Below, piece by piece: positions 17,622-25,200 of a stretch of DNA of 64,000 bases. Origin of the DNA: CADCVT01 sp036389485 (GTDB lineage Bacteria > Actinomycetota > Thermoleophilia > Solirubrobacterales > Solirubrobacteraceae); assembly GCA_036389485.1 (NCBI GenBank), contig DASVPR010000015.1:62001-126000 (forward strand), read 5' to 3'. The notes beneath the pieces were generated by a model, which saw nothing but the letters and a program-made list of their open reading frames with translations, was not told the DNA's origin and ran no database searches. Within the stretch, counting starts at the first letter, position 1. Each line of letters begins with the position of its first letter. Position numbers and translations under genes: made by a program.

Positions 17622-18575
17622 ATGCCCGACTTGGAACGCCCCGGATACGCGCGCGAGACCGGCCTGCTCCCGACCCTGAAGCGGACGGGCAAGGAGTTCT
17701 CGCAGGACAACCTCACCGACTGGGCCGCCGCGATGACGTACTACGGCGTGCTCGCCCTGTTCCCGGCGCTGATCGCGCTGGTCTCGATCGTCGGCATCGT
17801 CTTCAGCCCGACGCAGATCACCGACGCGCTCAACCAGGTCGTCGGCCAGCTCGGCCCTGCGAGCGCGGTCGAGACGCTGAAGGGGCCGATCGAGGGGATC
17901 GCGTCGGGCGGCAGCAAGACCGGGATCATGCTGATCGTCGGCGTCCTCGCCGCGCTGTGGTCGGCCTCCGGCTACGTCGGGGCGTTCATGCGCGCCTCGA
18001 ACATCATGTACGAGGTCGACGAGGGCCGGCCGGCGTGGAAGCTGCGCCCGCTGCAGATGCTGGTGACGCTGGCGATGATCCTCCTCGTCACGCTCGCCGC
18101 GGTCGCCGTGGTCGCGACCGGCCCGGTGGCCGAGGCGATCGGCAGCGCGGTCGGCGTCAGCGACACGTTCGTCACGGTCTGGGACTACGCGAAGTGGCCG
18201 GTCCTGATCGCGATCGTCACGCTGATGCTCGCGATCCTCTACTACGCGTCGCCGAACGCGAAGGTCGGCCGGTTCAAGTTCATCACCCCGGGCGCGCTGG
18301 TCGCGGTCGTGGTGTGGATCGTCGCGTCGCTGGCGTTCGCGTTCTACGTCTCGAACTTCGGCTCGTACGACAAGACGTACGGCTCGCTCGCGGGCGTCGT
18401 CGTGTTCCTCGTGTGGCTGTGGATCACGAACGTCGCGATCCTCTTCGGCGCCGAGCTGAACGCCGAGCGGGAGCGCAGCGAGCAGATCGAGAAGGGCGTC
18501 CCGGAGGCGGAGCGCGACCTGCGCCTCGGCGAGCGCGACGAGCCCAAGGCGAAGCAGAAGACGCAGACCGCCTGA
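17622..18575 (+). CDS. YihY/UPF0761 family inner-membrane protein
   Basis: A 317-residue polytopic membrane protein. It begins with a polar segment, then DNLTDWAAAMTYYGVLALFPALIALVS, the family's first helix region with its conserved AAA-x-x-Y-Y pattern. At least five more membrane spans follow (about residues 95-115, 145-165, 195-213, 225-250, 265-285), and the C-terminus is charged. The family was once called ribonuclease BN, which is not supported; its molecular role is unclear. The ATG at 17622 is used because an upstream in-frame TTG would add residues without conserved character. It follows priA by 64 bases. Confidence 0.85.
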   Translation: MPDLERPGYARETGLLPTLKRTGKEFSQDNLTDWAAAMTYYGVLALFPALIALVSIVGIVFSPTQITDALNQVVGQLGPASAVETLKGPIEGIASGGSKTGIMLIVGVLAALWSASGYVGAFMRASNIMYEVDEGRPAWKLRPLQMLVTLAMILLVTLAAVAVVATGPVAEAIGSAVGVSDTFVTVWDYAKWPVLIAIVTLMLAILYYASPNAKVGRFKFITPGALVAVVVWIVASLAFAFYVSNFGSYDKTYGSLAGVVVFLVWLWITNVAILFGAELNAERERSEQIEKGVPEAERDLRLGERDEPKAKQKTQTA

Positions 18576-18616
18576 TTCTTCGGTTCCTCTGATGCGCGTG
18601 CGGTTCGCTGCACGCC

Positions 18617-19450
18617 ATGAGAGATCGACGTAGGACCACAGCGGCCGTGCTGGCGGGTTGCGTCGCCGTCGCCAGCGCGGCCTTCGCGCTGGGGAGCCAG
18701 TCCGGGGACGGGTCCGCCGCCGCGGCCCGGGACGGCGGCTCCACCGAGAACGCGCGCTTCGTGCACCGCGGCGGGCCGGGCGGCCCCGGCCTCTCGGCGC
18801 TGGCCGACCGGCTCGGGGTCTCCGAGGCCAAGCTGCGCGAGGCGCTCGACTCGCTGCGCCCGAGCGGCGACCCCGCCGACCACGAGGACGAGCTGGCCGC
18901 GGCGCTGGCGAAGTCGCTCGGCCTGGACCAGGCGAAGGTCGACGCGGCTCTGGAGCAGCTGCGGGCGCAGCACGAGCAGGAGCACGAGCAGCGCTTCGAC
19001 GAGTTCGCCGCGGCGCTGGCGAAGGAGCTCGGCCTGTCGGCGGACAAGGTCAAGGCTGCTCTCGACAAGGTGAAGCCCGACCGTCCGCCGGGCCCGCCGC
19101 CGCCCGGTGAGCGACCCCGGTTCCGCCGCCACGACGGCCCGCGCGCGATGCTCGGGGCGCTGGCGAAGGAGCTCGGTGTCTCGCGGGCGAAGCTGCGCGC
19201 GGCTCTGGCGGCCGTGCGGCCGGATGGGCCCGGCCGCGGCGGCCCGGGGCATCACCACCGCAGTCCCGGCGGTCCCGGCGGCCCGCTCGCCGACGAGCTC
19301 GCGGATGCCCTGGGCGTCGACGCGGACGAGGTCGAGCAGGCGCTGGAGGACTTCCACCAGGCCAAGCGCGACGAGTTCGCCCAGAAGCTCGCCGACAAGC
19401 TCGGGATCGACGTCGCGAAGGTGAAGGCGGCGCTCCCCGACCATCCGTAG
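18617..19450 (+). CDS. Exported protein with six LA-x-x-LG helical repeats
   Basis: A 277-residue protein with a signal-like N-terminus (residues 8-26). The mature part contains six copies of an about 19-residue unit, L-A-x-x-L-G-(V/L)-x-x-x-K-(V/L)-x-x-A-L-x-x-(L/V), at about 62-80, 97-115, 134-152, 182-200, 228-246 and 258-273. Examples are LADRLGVSEAKLREALDSL and LAKELGLSADKVKAALDKV. Gly/Pro/His-rich linkers separate some copies. Each unit looks like a two-helix module with a tight turn, similar in pattern to helix-turn-helix repeats, yet the signal peptide suggests an extracytoplasmic location. I do not know a function. A six-pair hairpin (18596-18615) lies just before the ATG. Confidence 0.65.
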   Translation: MRDRRRTTAAVLAGCVAVASAAFALGSQSGDGSAAAARDGGSTENARFVHRGGPGGPGLSALADRLGVSEAKLREALDSLRPSGDPADHEDELAAALAKSLGLDQAKVDAALEQLRAQHEQEHEQRFDEFAAALAKELGLSADKVKAALDKVKPDRPPGPPPPGERPRFRRHDGPRAMLGALAKELGVSRAKLRAALAAVRPDGPGRGGPGHHHRSPGGPGGPLADELADALGVDADEVEQALEDFHQAKRDEFAQKLADKLGIDVAKVKAALPDHP

Positions 19451-19526
19451 GAACCGGCACGGCCCCGCCCCCTCCGGCCCCTCAACCGGCACGGCCCCCG
19501 CGCAGATCGGGTAAACCTGCCCGGCT

Positions 19527-21155
19527 TTGCCGGGGGCTCGTGTGCTTCTCGCAGGACTGCTCGCCGCGGCGGCGCTCGCAGCGCCCGCCGCGGCGGCTCC
19601 GCGTCCGGCGCTCGAGACGATCCTCCAGGACGACGCCCAGCTCCTCCACGGCGACGACGAGCAGGTGCGCGCGGCGTTCGCGCAGGTGCGGGAGTTCGGG
19701 GTCGATCGCGTGCGGCTCACGGCCGGCTGGTCGGTCCTGACCCGCAACGCGGACTCCAAGGAGCGGCCCGCGGACTTCGACGCCACCGACCCGGCCGCGT
19801 ACGAGCAGGCGCGGTGGGCCGGCCTCGACCGCGCGGTGCGGTACGCGGCCGAGCAGGGGATGGCGGTCATGGTCGACGTCGGGTTCTGGGCGCCGCTCTG
19901 GGCGACGGAGGACGTCGAGGGGCCGCGCGCCCGCACCCGGCCGGACCCGCGCGCGTTCGCGGACTTCGCCGTCGCGGTCGCGCGGCGCTACGACGGCACC
20001 TTCGTGCCGCCGGCGCCGCGGCCGGACGAGGTCGTCGTGCAGCCGTCCCAGGACGACGCGTTCCTCGACGGCGTCTTCGACCCGTTCGACGAGGAGCCGG
20101 ACTCCCAGCCTGCGCCGTCGACCGCCGGCCCCCCGCCGGTGCCCACCGAGCCGCTGCCGCGCGTCGACGTCGTCTCGCTGTGGAACGAGCCGAACCACGT
20201 CGCCTTCCTGCAGCCGCTGTGGCACTTCCGCAAGCGCGGCGGCGCGCTGCCCGCGAGCCCGGCGGTGTACCGCGGCATGGTGCAGGCGGCGTATCCCGCC
20301 GTGAAGGCCGTGCGGCCGGACCTGAGGGTGATGGTCGGCGCGACGGCGTCGATGGGGGACCACACCGGGCGCGGGAAGGCGGGGATCCCGCCGCTGCGGT
20401 TCATCCGGGAGATCGCGTGTGTGGACCGCCGGCTGCGGCCGCTGCGCTCGAAGGACTGCGCCGGCTTCGCGCCGCTCCCCGGCGACGGCTGGACGCACCA
20501 CCCGTACGCGCTGACGGTCGCGCCCGACCGCCCCAGCCCGTCGTACGCGCGCGACAACGCGCGGATCGGCGACCTCGGCCGGCTGACCCGGCTGCTCGAC
20601 CGCCTCGCCGCGCGGGGGCGGATCTCGTCCTCGCTGCGGCACGTCTGGCTGACCGAGTTCGGCTACGAGAGCCGGACGTATCCGGGACGGCCGGTCTTCA
20701 CCCTCGAGCAGCAGGCGAGGTTCCTCACGTGGGCGGAGTACCTCGCGTGGCGCAACCCGCGCGTGAGGACGTACGCGCAGTTCCTGCTGCGCGACCTGCC
20801 GTACACCGGGCCCGAGCACCCGCAGCGGCGGCCGATGGGCCATTGGGAGAGCGGGCTCCTCTTCGCCGACGGCCGGCCGAAGCCCATGGCCGACGCCTTC
20901 CGCGCCGGGCTGCACGCCGAGCGGATCGGCCGGCGCGTCGAGCTATGGGGCCGCGTGCGCGGCGTCCCCGACGGCGCGGCGGCGACCGTCGAGCGCCGGG
21001 TCGGCCGCGGGCCGTGGCGCGCCCTCGCCTCCGGGCCGGTCGGCGGGCGCACCGTGCTGCTCCGGCGGGTCAAGGCGGTGCGCCGCGCCCGGTACCGCAT
21101 GGTCGTCCGCTCCGGCGACCGCGCGCTGCAGAGCCTCGCCGTCCGCGCGCGCTGA
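19527..21155 (+). CDS. Secreted glycoside hydrolase, clan A TIM-barrel (GH5/GH39-like)
   Basis: A 542-residue exported protein whose N-terminus (ARVLLAGLLAAAALAAPAAA) is a signal peptide. The barrel shows LWNEPNH with the candidate acid/base Glu221, and WLTEFGYES with the candidate nucleophile Glu377, the two-glutamate arrangement of clan A retaining glycosidases. GWTHHPYAL between them is also typical. A proline-rich insertion lies at about 170-215. The last 80 residues form a separate small beta domain. The TTG at 19527 is used because it keeps the positively charged n-region; the GTG at 19542 is an alternative. Substrate unknown. A CCCGGC-TTT-GCCGGG hairpin (19520-19534) overlaps the start. 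Confidence 0.7.
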   Translation: MPGARVLLAGLLAAAALAAPAAAAPRPALETILQDDAQLLHGDDEQVRAAFAQVREFGVDRVRLTAGWSVLTRNADSKERPADFDATDPAAYEQARWAGLDRAVRYAAEQGMAVMVDVGFWAPLWATEDVEGPRARTRPDPRAFADFAVAVARRYDGTFVPPAPRPDEVVVQPSQDDAFLDGVFDPFDEEPDSQPAPSTAGPPPVPTEPLPRVDVVSLWNEPNHVAFLQPLWHFRKRGGALPASPAVYRGMVQAAYPAVKAVRPDLRVMVGATASMGDHTGRGKAGIPPLRFIREIACVDRRLRPLRSKDCAGFAPLPGDGWTHHPYALTVAPDRPSPSYARDNARIGDLGRLTRLLDRLAARGRISSSLRHVWLTEFGYESRTYPGRPVFTLEQQARFLTWAEYLAWRNPRVRTYAQFLLRDLPYTGPEHPQRRPMGHWESGLLFADGRPKPMADAFRAGLHAERIGRRVELWGRVRGVPDGAAATVERRVGRGPWRALASGPVGGRTVLLRRVKAVRRARYRMVVRSGDRALQSLAVRAR

Positions 21156-21176
21156 GGGACGCGGCCGCGCGGAGAC

Positions 21177-21229
21177 GTCCCCTCCGGGAACCTCCGCCGC
21201 GCGGGGCGGTCCCCTCCGGGAACCTCCGC
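21177..21229 (+). repeat. Tandem duplication of a 21-bp promoter segment
   Basis: The 21 bases starting GTCCCCTCCGGGAACC at 21177-21197 recur exactly at 21209-21229, with a 32-base period. Each copy contains GGGAACC. Only the second copy is followed at the right distance by GGTGTA; the first is followed by GGTCCC. The duplication therefore looks like a doubled promoter with one decayed -10. Confidence 0.75.
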
Positions 21230-21245
21230 GGCCGCTTGCGGTGTA
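21218..21245 (+). promoter_or_regulatory. ECF-type promoter GGGAACC-N15-GGTGTA
   Basis: GGGAACC at 21218-21224 and GGTGTA at 21240-21245 are separated by 15 bases and end eight bases before the ATG at 21254. The GGAAC-type -35 is characteristic of extracytoplasmic-function sigma factors. The same pair occurs before the ECF sigma gene itself (21750-21776). Confidence 0.6.
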
Positions 21246-21253
21246 AGGGCGGC

Positions 21254-21727
21254 ATGACACGGATCGCGCTCGTCCTCACCGCTCTTCTCCTGACCCTTGC
21301 CCCCGCGGCCGCCGCCAAGGAGCTCGGCCGGGTGTCCGTCTGCGGCGCGGACGGGTGCAACGACGTCAGCGAGCAGGCCACCCACGCCGTGCTCGACGGC
21401 GGCGCGCCGACGATCCGGGAGGCGCGGCCCTCGGAGGAGCACTTCGTCGTCCGCATCACCGTGATGGAGGGCAAGCGGGAGCTCGACCGGTTCGACGTCC
21501 AGTGGTTCCCGAAGGCGCGCCTGCTGCGAGGGGCGGACGGGTTCTGGATGCGCACCCCGGCGGCGACCCATGCCGAGCTCGCCCGCCTGACCTCGGGCAT
21601 GAAGCCGTACGGCAAGGCCGAGGAGGACGGCGGCGGCGGCCCGAGCACCGCGCTCGCGATCGGCGCGCCCGCGGCGCTGCTGCTCGGGATCGGAGGCGTG
21701 CTCGCGCGCCGCCGCCGCCGGCGGTGA
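21254..21727 (+). CDS. Exported membrane-anchored protein, candidate ECF regulon member
   Basis: A 157-residue protein with an N-terminal signal peptide (residues 1-21) and a C-terminal membrane segment (about 132-151) ending in a run of arginines, the layout of a type I cell-surface protein. The extracytoplasmic part has two cysteines in SVCGADGCND and no domain I recognise. It sits directly upstream of the ECF sigma gene and shares its promoter motif, so its product is probably made in the same envelope-stress response. The ATG lies eight bases after the -10-like GGTGTA, implying a leaderless or nearly leaderless message. Confidence 0.65.
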   Translation: MTRIALVLTALLLTLAPAAAAKELGRVSVCGADGCNDVSEQATHAVLDGGAPTIREARPSEEHFVVRITVMEGKRELDRFDVQWFPKARLLRGADGFWMRTPAATHAELARLTSGMKPYGKAEEDGGGGPSTALAIGAPAALLLGIGGVLARRRRRR

Positions 21728-21749
21728 GGACATGGAGGCCGCCGCCTGC

Positions 21750-21776
21750 GGGAACCCCTCCGCCCCGGGCGGTGTA
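21750..21776 (+). promoter_or_regulatory. ECF-type promoter GGGAACC-N14-GGTGTA before the sigma gene
   Basis: GGGAACC (21750-21756) and GGTGTA (21771-21776) are separated by 14 bases. The GTG at 21786 begins nine bases downstream. This repeats the architecture found at 21218-21245 and suggests that the sigma factor transcribes its own gene. It also argues against the upstream in-frame ATG at 21732, which would lie before the promoter. Confidence 0.6.
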
Positions 21777-21785
21777 CTGCGCATC

Positions 21786-22319
21786 GTGGGGCGCGAGGCG
21801 GCCGACGACGAGCTCATCGAGCGCGCTCGCGCGGGCGACGCCGACGCGTACGGCGTGCTCGTGCGCCGCTACGAGCAGGTCGCGTTCCGCACCGCCTGCG
21901 CCGTCTGCGGCGACGCCGCCGAGGCCGAGGACGCCGCCCAGGACGCGTTCGTCAAGGCCTACGGCGCGCTCTCGCGGTTCCGCCGGGGCGCTCCATTGCG
22001 GCCATGGCTGCTGCGGATCGTCGCGAACGAGGCGCGCAACCGCCGGCGGGCGGCGGGTCGGCGGGCGCATCTCGCGCTGCGGGCCGGCCGGGCGGAGCCG
22101 TCCGCGGTCGCGCCGGAGCACGAGCCCGGCGGCCCGCTCCTCGCCGCCCTCGCGCGCCTCGAGGAGCCGCACCGCGAGATCGTCGTCCTCCGCCACCTCC
22201 TCGACCTGTCCGAGGCCGAGTGCGCCGAGGTCCTGGGATGCCGGAAGGGGACCGTGAAGTCGAGGCTCTTCCGCGCGCTCGCGAAGCTGCGCGCGGAGCT
22301 GGAGGCGGCCGATGCGTGA
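21786..22319 (+). CDS. RNA polymerase ECF sigma factor
   Basis: A 177-residue sigma-70 family protein. Region 2 has LIERARAGDADAYGVLVRRY, AEAEDAAQDAFVKAYGAL and FRRGAPLRPWLLRIVANEARN, the usual helices for core binding and -10 recognition. Region 4 has LEEPHREIVVLRHLLDLSEAE and VLGCRKGTVKSRLFRALAKL, the -35-binding helix-turn-helix. The GTG start is chosen because the promoter pair ends nine bases before it and region 2 begins soon after. The next gene, encoding a likely membrane anti-sigma factor, overlaps by eight bases, the classic sigma/anti-sigma arrangement. Confidence 0.9.
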   Translation: MGREAADDELIERARAGDADAYGVLVRRYEQVAFRTACAVCGDAAEAEDAAQDAFVKAYGALSRFRRGAPLRPWLLRIVANEARNRRRAAGRRAHLALRAGRAEPSAVAPEHEPGGPLLAALARLEEPHREIVVLRHLLDLSEAECAEVLGCRKGTVKSRLFRALAKLRAELEAADA

Positions 22320-23079
22320 GCTCGAGGATCGCCTGCGCGCGCTGAGCGTGGAGTGGCCCGCGACGCCCGACCTGGCGGGCGCGGTGGTCGCGAGGATCGA
22401 AGAGACCGCGGCGGCGGGCGAGCGGCGCGGCTCCGCGGCGCGGCGCGGCTTCGCGGCGCCGCGCCGTTTCGGCGCGCCGCGCGGCCTCGCGCGGCGGCGG
22501 CGCCTCGCCCTCGCGCTGACCCTCGCGCTCCTCCTTCCCGCCGGCGCGGCGGTGGCCTTCCCCTCTGCGCGCGACGACGTCCTCGAGTGGCTCGGGGTGA
22601 AGGGCGTCGTGGTGAAGCGTGCGGCGGAGCCTCCTCCGGTCGTGGCCCCGGCGCCGGACGAGCTCGGGCGCCGCGTGTCGACCGTGGAGGAGGCGGCGCG
22701 CCTCGCCGGGTTCCGGCCGGTCCTGCCGCCGTCGCTCGGGGCGCCGCGCGAGATCCGGTTCGACCCGGGCACGCTGGTCGTGACCGCCGTCTACGGCGAC
22801 GTTCTCGTCGCGGAGGCGCGCGGGGCCCTGACGCGTGAGCTCGTCGAGAAGATCGTCGGGACGACCACCGGCGTGGAGGCCGTCGGCGTCGGCGGCGAGC
22901 GCGGCGTCTACATAGACGGCCCGCACGCGTACCTCTACGAGCGCCCCGGCGGCCGCATCGGCGAGGACCGGCCGCGCCGCGCGGAGCGGGCGCTCGTGTT
23001 CAACCGCGGCGACGTCCTCGTCCGCATCGAGGGCCCGTCGAGGCAACGCGCGCTGGAGCTCGCCCGCGAGCTGCGCTGA
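22312..23079 (+). CDS. Putative membrane anti-sigma factor
   Basis: A 255-residue protein overlapping the sigma gene by eight bases. The first 45 residues are a short cytoplasmic helical part, followed by a basic low-complexity stretch (about 38-62, repeats of RRG, RRF and PRG). A single membrane segment (about 63-82, LALALTLALLLPAGAAVAF) precedes a 170-residue extracytoplasmic domain with a WLGVKGVVVKR motif after the membrane. No zinc-binding anti-sigma (ZAS) motif is seen. The gene order and topology support an anti-sigma role; the extracytoplasmic domain would sense the signal. The cysteine-less cytoplasmic part is shorter than in many anti-sigma factors. Confidence 0.65.
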   Translation: MRELEDRLRALSVEWPATPDLAGAVVARIEETAAAGERRGSAARRGFAAPRRFGAPRGLARRRRLALALTLALLLPAGAAVAFPSARDDVLEWLGVKGVVVKRAAEPPPVVAPAPDELGRRVSTVEEAARLAGFRPVLPPSLGAPREIRFDPGTLVVTAVYGDVLVAEARGALTRELVEKIVGTTTGVEAVGVGGERGVYIDGPHAYLYERPGGRIGEDRPRRAERALVFNRGDVLVRIEGPSRQRALELARELR

Positions 23080-23086
23080 GCGCGCG

Positions 23087-23103
23087 TTCAGCCGCCGTTC
23101 AGG
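23087..23103 (+). promoter_or_regulatory. Direct-repeat operator TTCAG-N6-TTCAG upstream of the response regulator
   Basis: TTCAG occurs at 23087-23091 and 23098-23102, an 11-bp period, within TTCAGCCGCCGTTCAGG. Such one-turn-spaced direct repeats are bound by OmpR/PhoB-type regulators. The site lies 26 bases before the response regulator ATG and closely matches the one at 25171, so autoregulation is likely. Confidence 0.55.
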
Positions 23104-23128
23104 TTCGTCGTGCACGCTGCCGCGCGTC

Positions 23129-23809
23129 ATGAAGGTCCTCGTGGTCGACGACGAGCCGCCCGTCCGCGAGGCGCTGGAGCGCGCGCTGCGCGCGGAGGGG
23201 TTCGCCCCGCGCACCGCGCCCGACGGCATGACCGCGATCCGGGCCCAGGCGGTCGATCCCGCCGACGTGATCCTGCTCGACGTCCTCATGCCGCGCCTCG
23301 ACGGCCTCGAGGTCTGCCGCCGCCTGCGCGACGTCGGCGACCGAACGCCCGTCCTCATGCTCACCGCGCGGGACGCCGTCGGCGACCGCGTCGCGGGGCT
23401 CGAGGCGGGCGCCGACGACTACCTGGTCAAGCCGTTCGCGACGGAGGAGCTGGTCGCCCGCCTCAAGGCGCTGGCGAGGCGCAGCGGCTGGGAGGGCGAG
23501 GACCGCGTGCTGCGGTTCGCCGACCTCACGCTCGACCCCGTCTCCTACGAGGTCCGCCGCGGGCAGCGGGAGATCGAGCTGACGCGCACCGAGCACCTCC
23601 TGCTCGAGCTCTTCCTCAGGCACCCGCGGCAGGTCCTCACGCGATCGCAGATCTTCGACCGCGTGTGGGGCTACGACTTCGGCCCGGCCTCCAACTCGCT
23701 CGAGGTGTACGTCGGCTACCTGCGCCGCAAGACCGAGGCAGGCGGCGAGCCGCGCCTGCTGCACACCGTGCGCGGCGTGGGCTACGTCCTGAAGGGCGGC
23801 GCGGCGTGA
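23129..23809 (+). CDS. OmpR-family response regulator
   Basis: A 226-residue DNA-binding regulator. The receiver domain has the acidic pair in VVDDEPPVREAL, the phosphoacceptor Asp51 in ILLDVLMPRLDGL, Thr in LMLTARD and Lys in YLVKPFAT. The C-terminal winged helix (about 130-226) contains LELFLRHPRQVLTRSQI and SNSLEVYVGYLRRK, typical of the OmpR/PhoB class. The histidine kinase gene follows with a GTGA overlap. The closest functional comparison is MprA-type actinobacterial regulators of envelope stress, which is an inference from the MprB-like partner. Confidence 0.93.
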   Translation: MKVLVVDDEPPVREALERALRAEGFAPRTAPDGMTAIRAQAVDPADVILLDVLMPRLDGLEVCRRLRDVGDRTPVLMLTARDAVGDRVAGLEAGADDYLVKPFATEELVARLKALARRSGWEGEDRVLRFADLTLDPVSYEVRRGQREIELTRTEHLLLELFLRHPRQVLTRSQIFDRVWGYDFGPASNSLEVYVGYLRRKTEAGGEPRLLHTVRGVGYVLKGGAA

Positions 23810-25164
23810 CGCTGCGCCGCCGGCTCGTCCTGCTCGTCGCGGCGGCGGTCGCGCTGGCCGTCACACTCGCGTCGGCGGTGACGTTCGTCGCCGCGCGCGG
23901 CCAGCTGCGCGGGCAGGTCGACGACGCCCTCCGCGAGCTGGTCCCCGACGTCGAGGAGGCCAACAGCGGTGACGTGTTCCTCGCGCCGGCCGCCGCGCCG
24001 CTGCCCGGGATGACGCGCATCCTCGTGCCCCGCGATCCCCTCGGCGGCGCGACCGCCTACGCGCAGGCGGTCTTCGCCGACGGCCAGGTCGTCGGCAGCG
24101 CCAGCGGGGTGCGGCTGCCGGTCGACGACGAGGTCCGTGCCGTGGCGCGCGGCGAGCGCGAGCCGTACTTCACCGACGCTGAGGTGGACGGGACCCACGT
24201 GCGCGTCCACGTCGCACGCATGCCCGGCGGCGAGGCGATCCAGCTCGCCCGCCCGCTCAGCGAGGTCGACGCGACGCTGCGCGACCTGGCGCTGATCCTC
24301 GGCGCGATCGCGGCGCTGGGCATCGCCGCGGCGGCGGGGCTCGGGCTCGTCGTCGCGCGCGCCACGCTCGCGCCGGTCCGCAGGCTCACCGGGGCGGCCG
24401 AGCACGTCACGCGCACGAACGACCTCTCGCGCCGCCTGCCCGCCGATCCCGACGGGGACGAGCTCGACCGCCTGAGCGCGTCGTTCAACGAGATGCTCGC
24501 CGCGCTGGATCGCTCCCAGGCCGCCCAGCGCCAGCTCGTCGCCGACGCGTCGCACGAGCTGCGGACGCCGCTGACCAGCGTCCGCGCGAACGTCGACCTC
24601 CTCGCTCGCGCGCGCGATCTGCCGCCGGACGAGCGCGAGCGCGCGCTGGCGTCGGCGCGCGAGCAGCTCCAGGAGCTGACCGTGCTCGTCAGCGACCTCG
24701 TCGACACCGCGCGCGACGGCCCGCTGCCGGCGGAGGAGCTCGAGGACCTGCGTCTCGACGGCGTCGTGGAGGACGCCGTGGCCCACGCCCGGCGGTTCGC
24801 GCCCGAGCGCGAGATCCGCGTCGACGCCGAGCCGTGCCAGGTGCGCGGGTCGCGCGCCAAGCTCCACCGCGCGGTGGCGAACCTGATCGACAACGCGCTG
24901 AAGTGGGGGCCGCCGGACCGCCCGGTCGAGATCGAGGTGCGCGAAGGCGCGGTGACGATCCGCGACCACGGCCCCGGCTTCGCGAGCGAGGACCTCCCGC
25001 ACGTCTTCGACCGCTTCTACCGCGCCGACAGCGCGCGCGGCCTGCCGGGCTCCGGCCTCGGGCTGGCGATCGTGCGTCACGCCGCCGAGCAGCACGGCGG
25101 CAGCGTCCATGCCGAGAACGCGGAGGACGGCGGGGCGCGGCTGCGGCTCTCATTGACCTCCTAG
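23806..25164 (+). CDS. Membrane sensor histidine kinase (MprB-like)
   Basis: A 452-residue kinase. Membrane segments at about 8-28 and 160-183 flank an extracytoplasmic sensor of about 130 residues. A HAMP linker (LAPVRRLTGAAEHV) follows, then the dimerisation helix with the phosphorylated His250 in VADASHELRTPLTS. The ATPase domain shows the N box NLIDNALKW, the G1 box RDHGPGF and SGLGLAIVRHAAEQHGG. It overlaps the response regulator by four bases and should phosphorylate it. The sensor domain gives no clue to the ligand. Confidence 0.92.
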   Translation: MTLRRRLVLLVAAAVALAVTLASAVTFVAARGQLRGQVDDALRELVPDVEEANSGDVFLAPAAAPLPGMTRILVPRDPLGGATAYAQAVFADGQVVGSASGVRLPVDDEVRAVARGEREPYFTDAEVDGTHVRVHVARMPGGEAIQLARPLSEVDATLRDLALILGAIAALGIAAAAGLGLVVARATLAPVRRLTGAAEHVTRTNDLSRRLPADPDGDELDRLSASFNEMLAALDRSQAAQRQLVADASHELRTPLTSVRANVDLLARARDLPPDERERALASAREQLQELTVLVSDLVDTARDGPLPAEELEDLRLDGVVEDAVAHARRFAPEREIRVDAEPCQVRGSRAKLHRAVANLIDNALKWGPPDRPVEIEVREGAVTIRDHGPGFASEDLPHVFDRFYRADSARGLPGSGLGLAIVRHAAEQHGGSVHAENAEDGGARLRLSLTS

Positions 25165-25170
25165 GTCGCG

Positions 25171-25187
25171 TTCAGCCGGCTCTCAGG
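25171..25187 (+). promoter_or_regulatory. Direct-repeat operator TTCAG-N6-CTCAG upstream of the lipoprotein operon
   Basis: TTCAGCCGGCTCTCAGG repeats the layout of the 23087 site, with the same first eight bases and the same 11-bp period. It lies 14 bases before the lipoprotein ATG, directly after the kinase stop. It is the likely binding site of the adjacent OmpR-type regulator. Confidence 0.55.
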
Positions 25188-25200
25188 CGCGACGTGTGCC

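Noticed and set aside
19520..19534. CCCGGC-TTT-GCCGGG hairpin as a terminator of the helical-repeat gene
   Set aside because: It overlaps the next gene's start codon, so a role at initiation or a chance palindrome is as likely; not called as a terminator.
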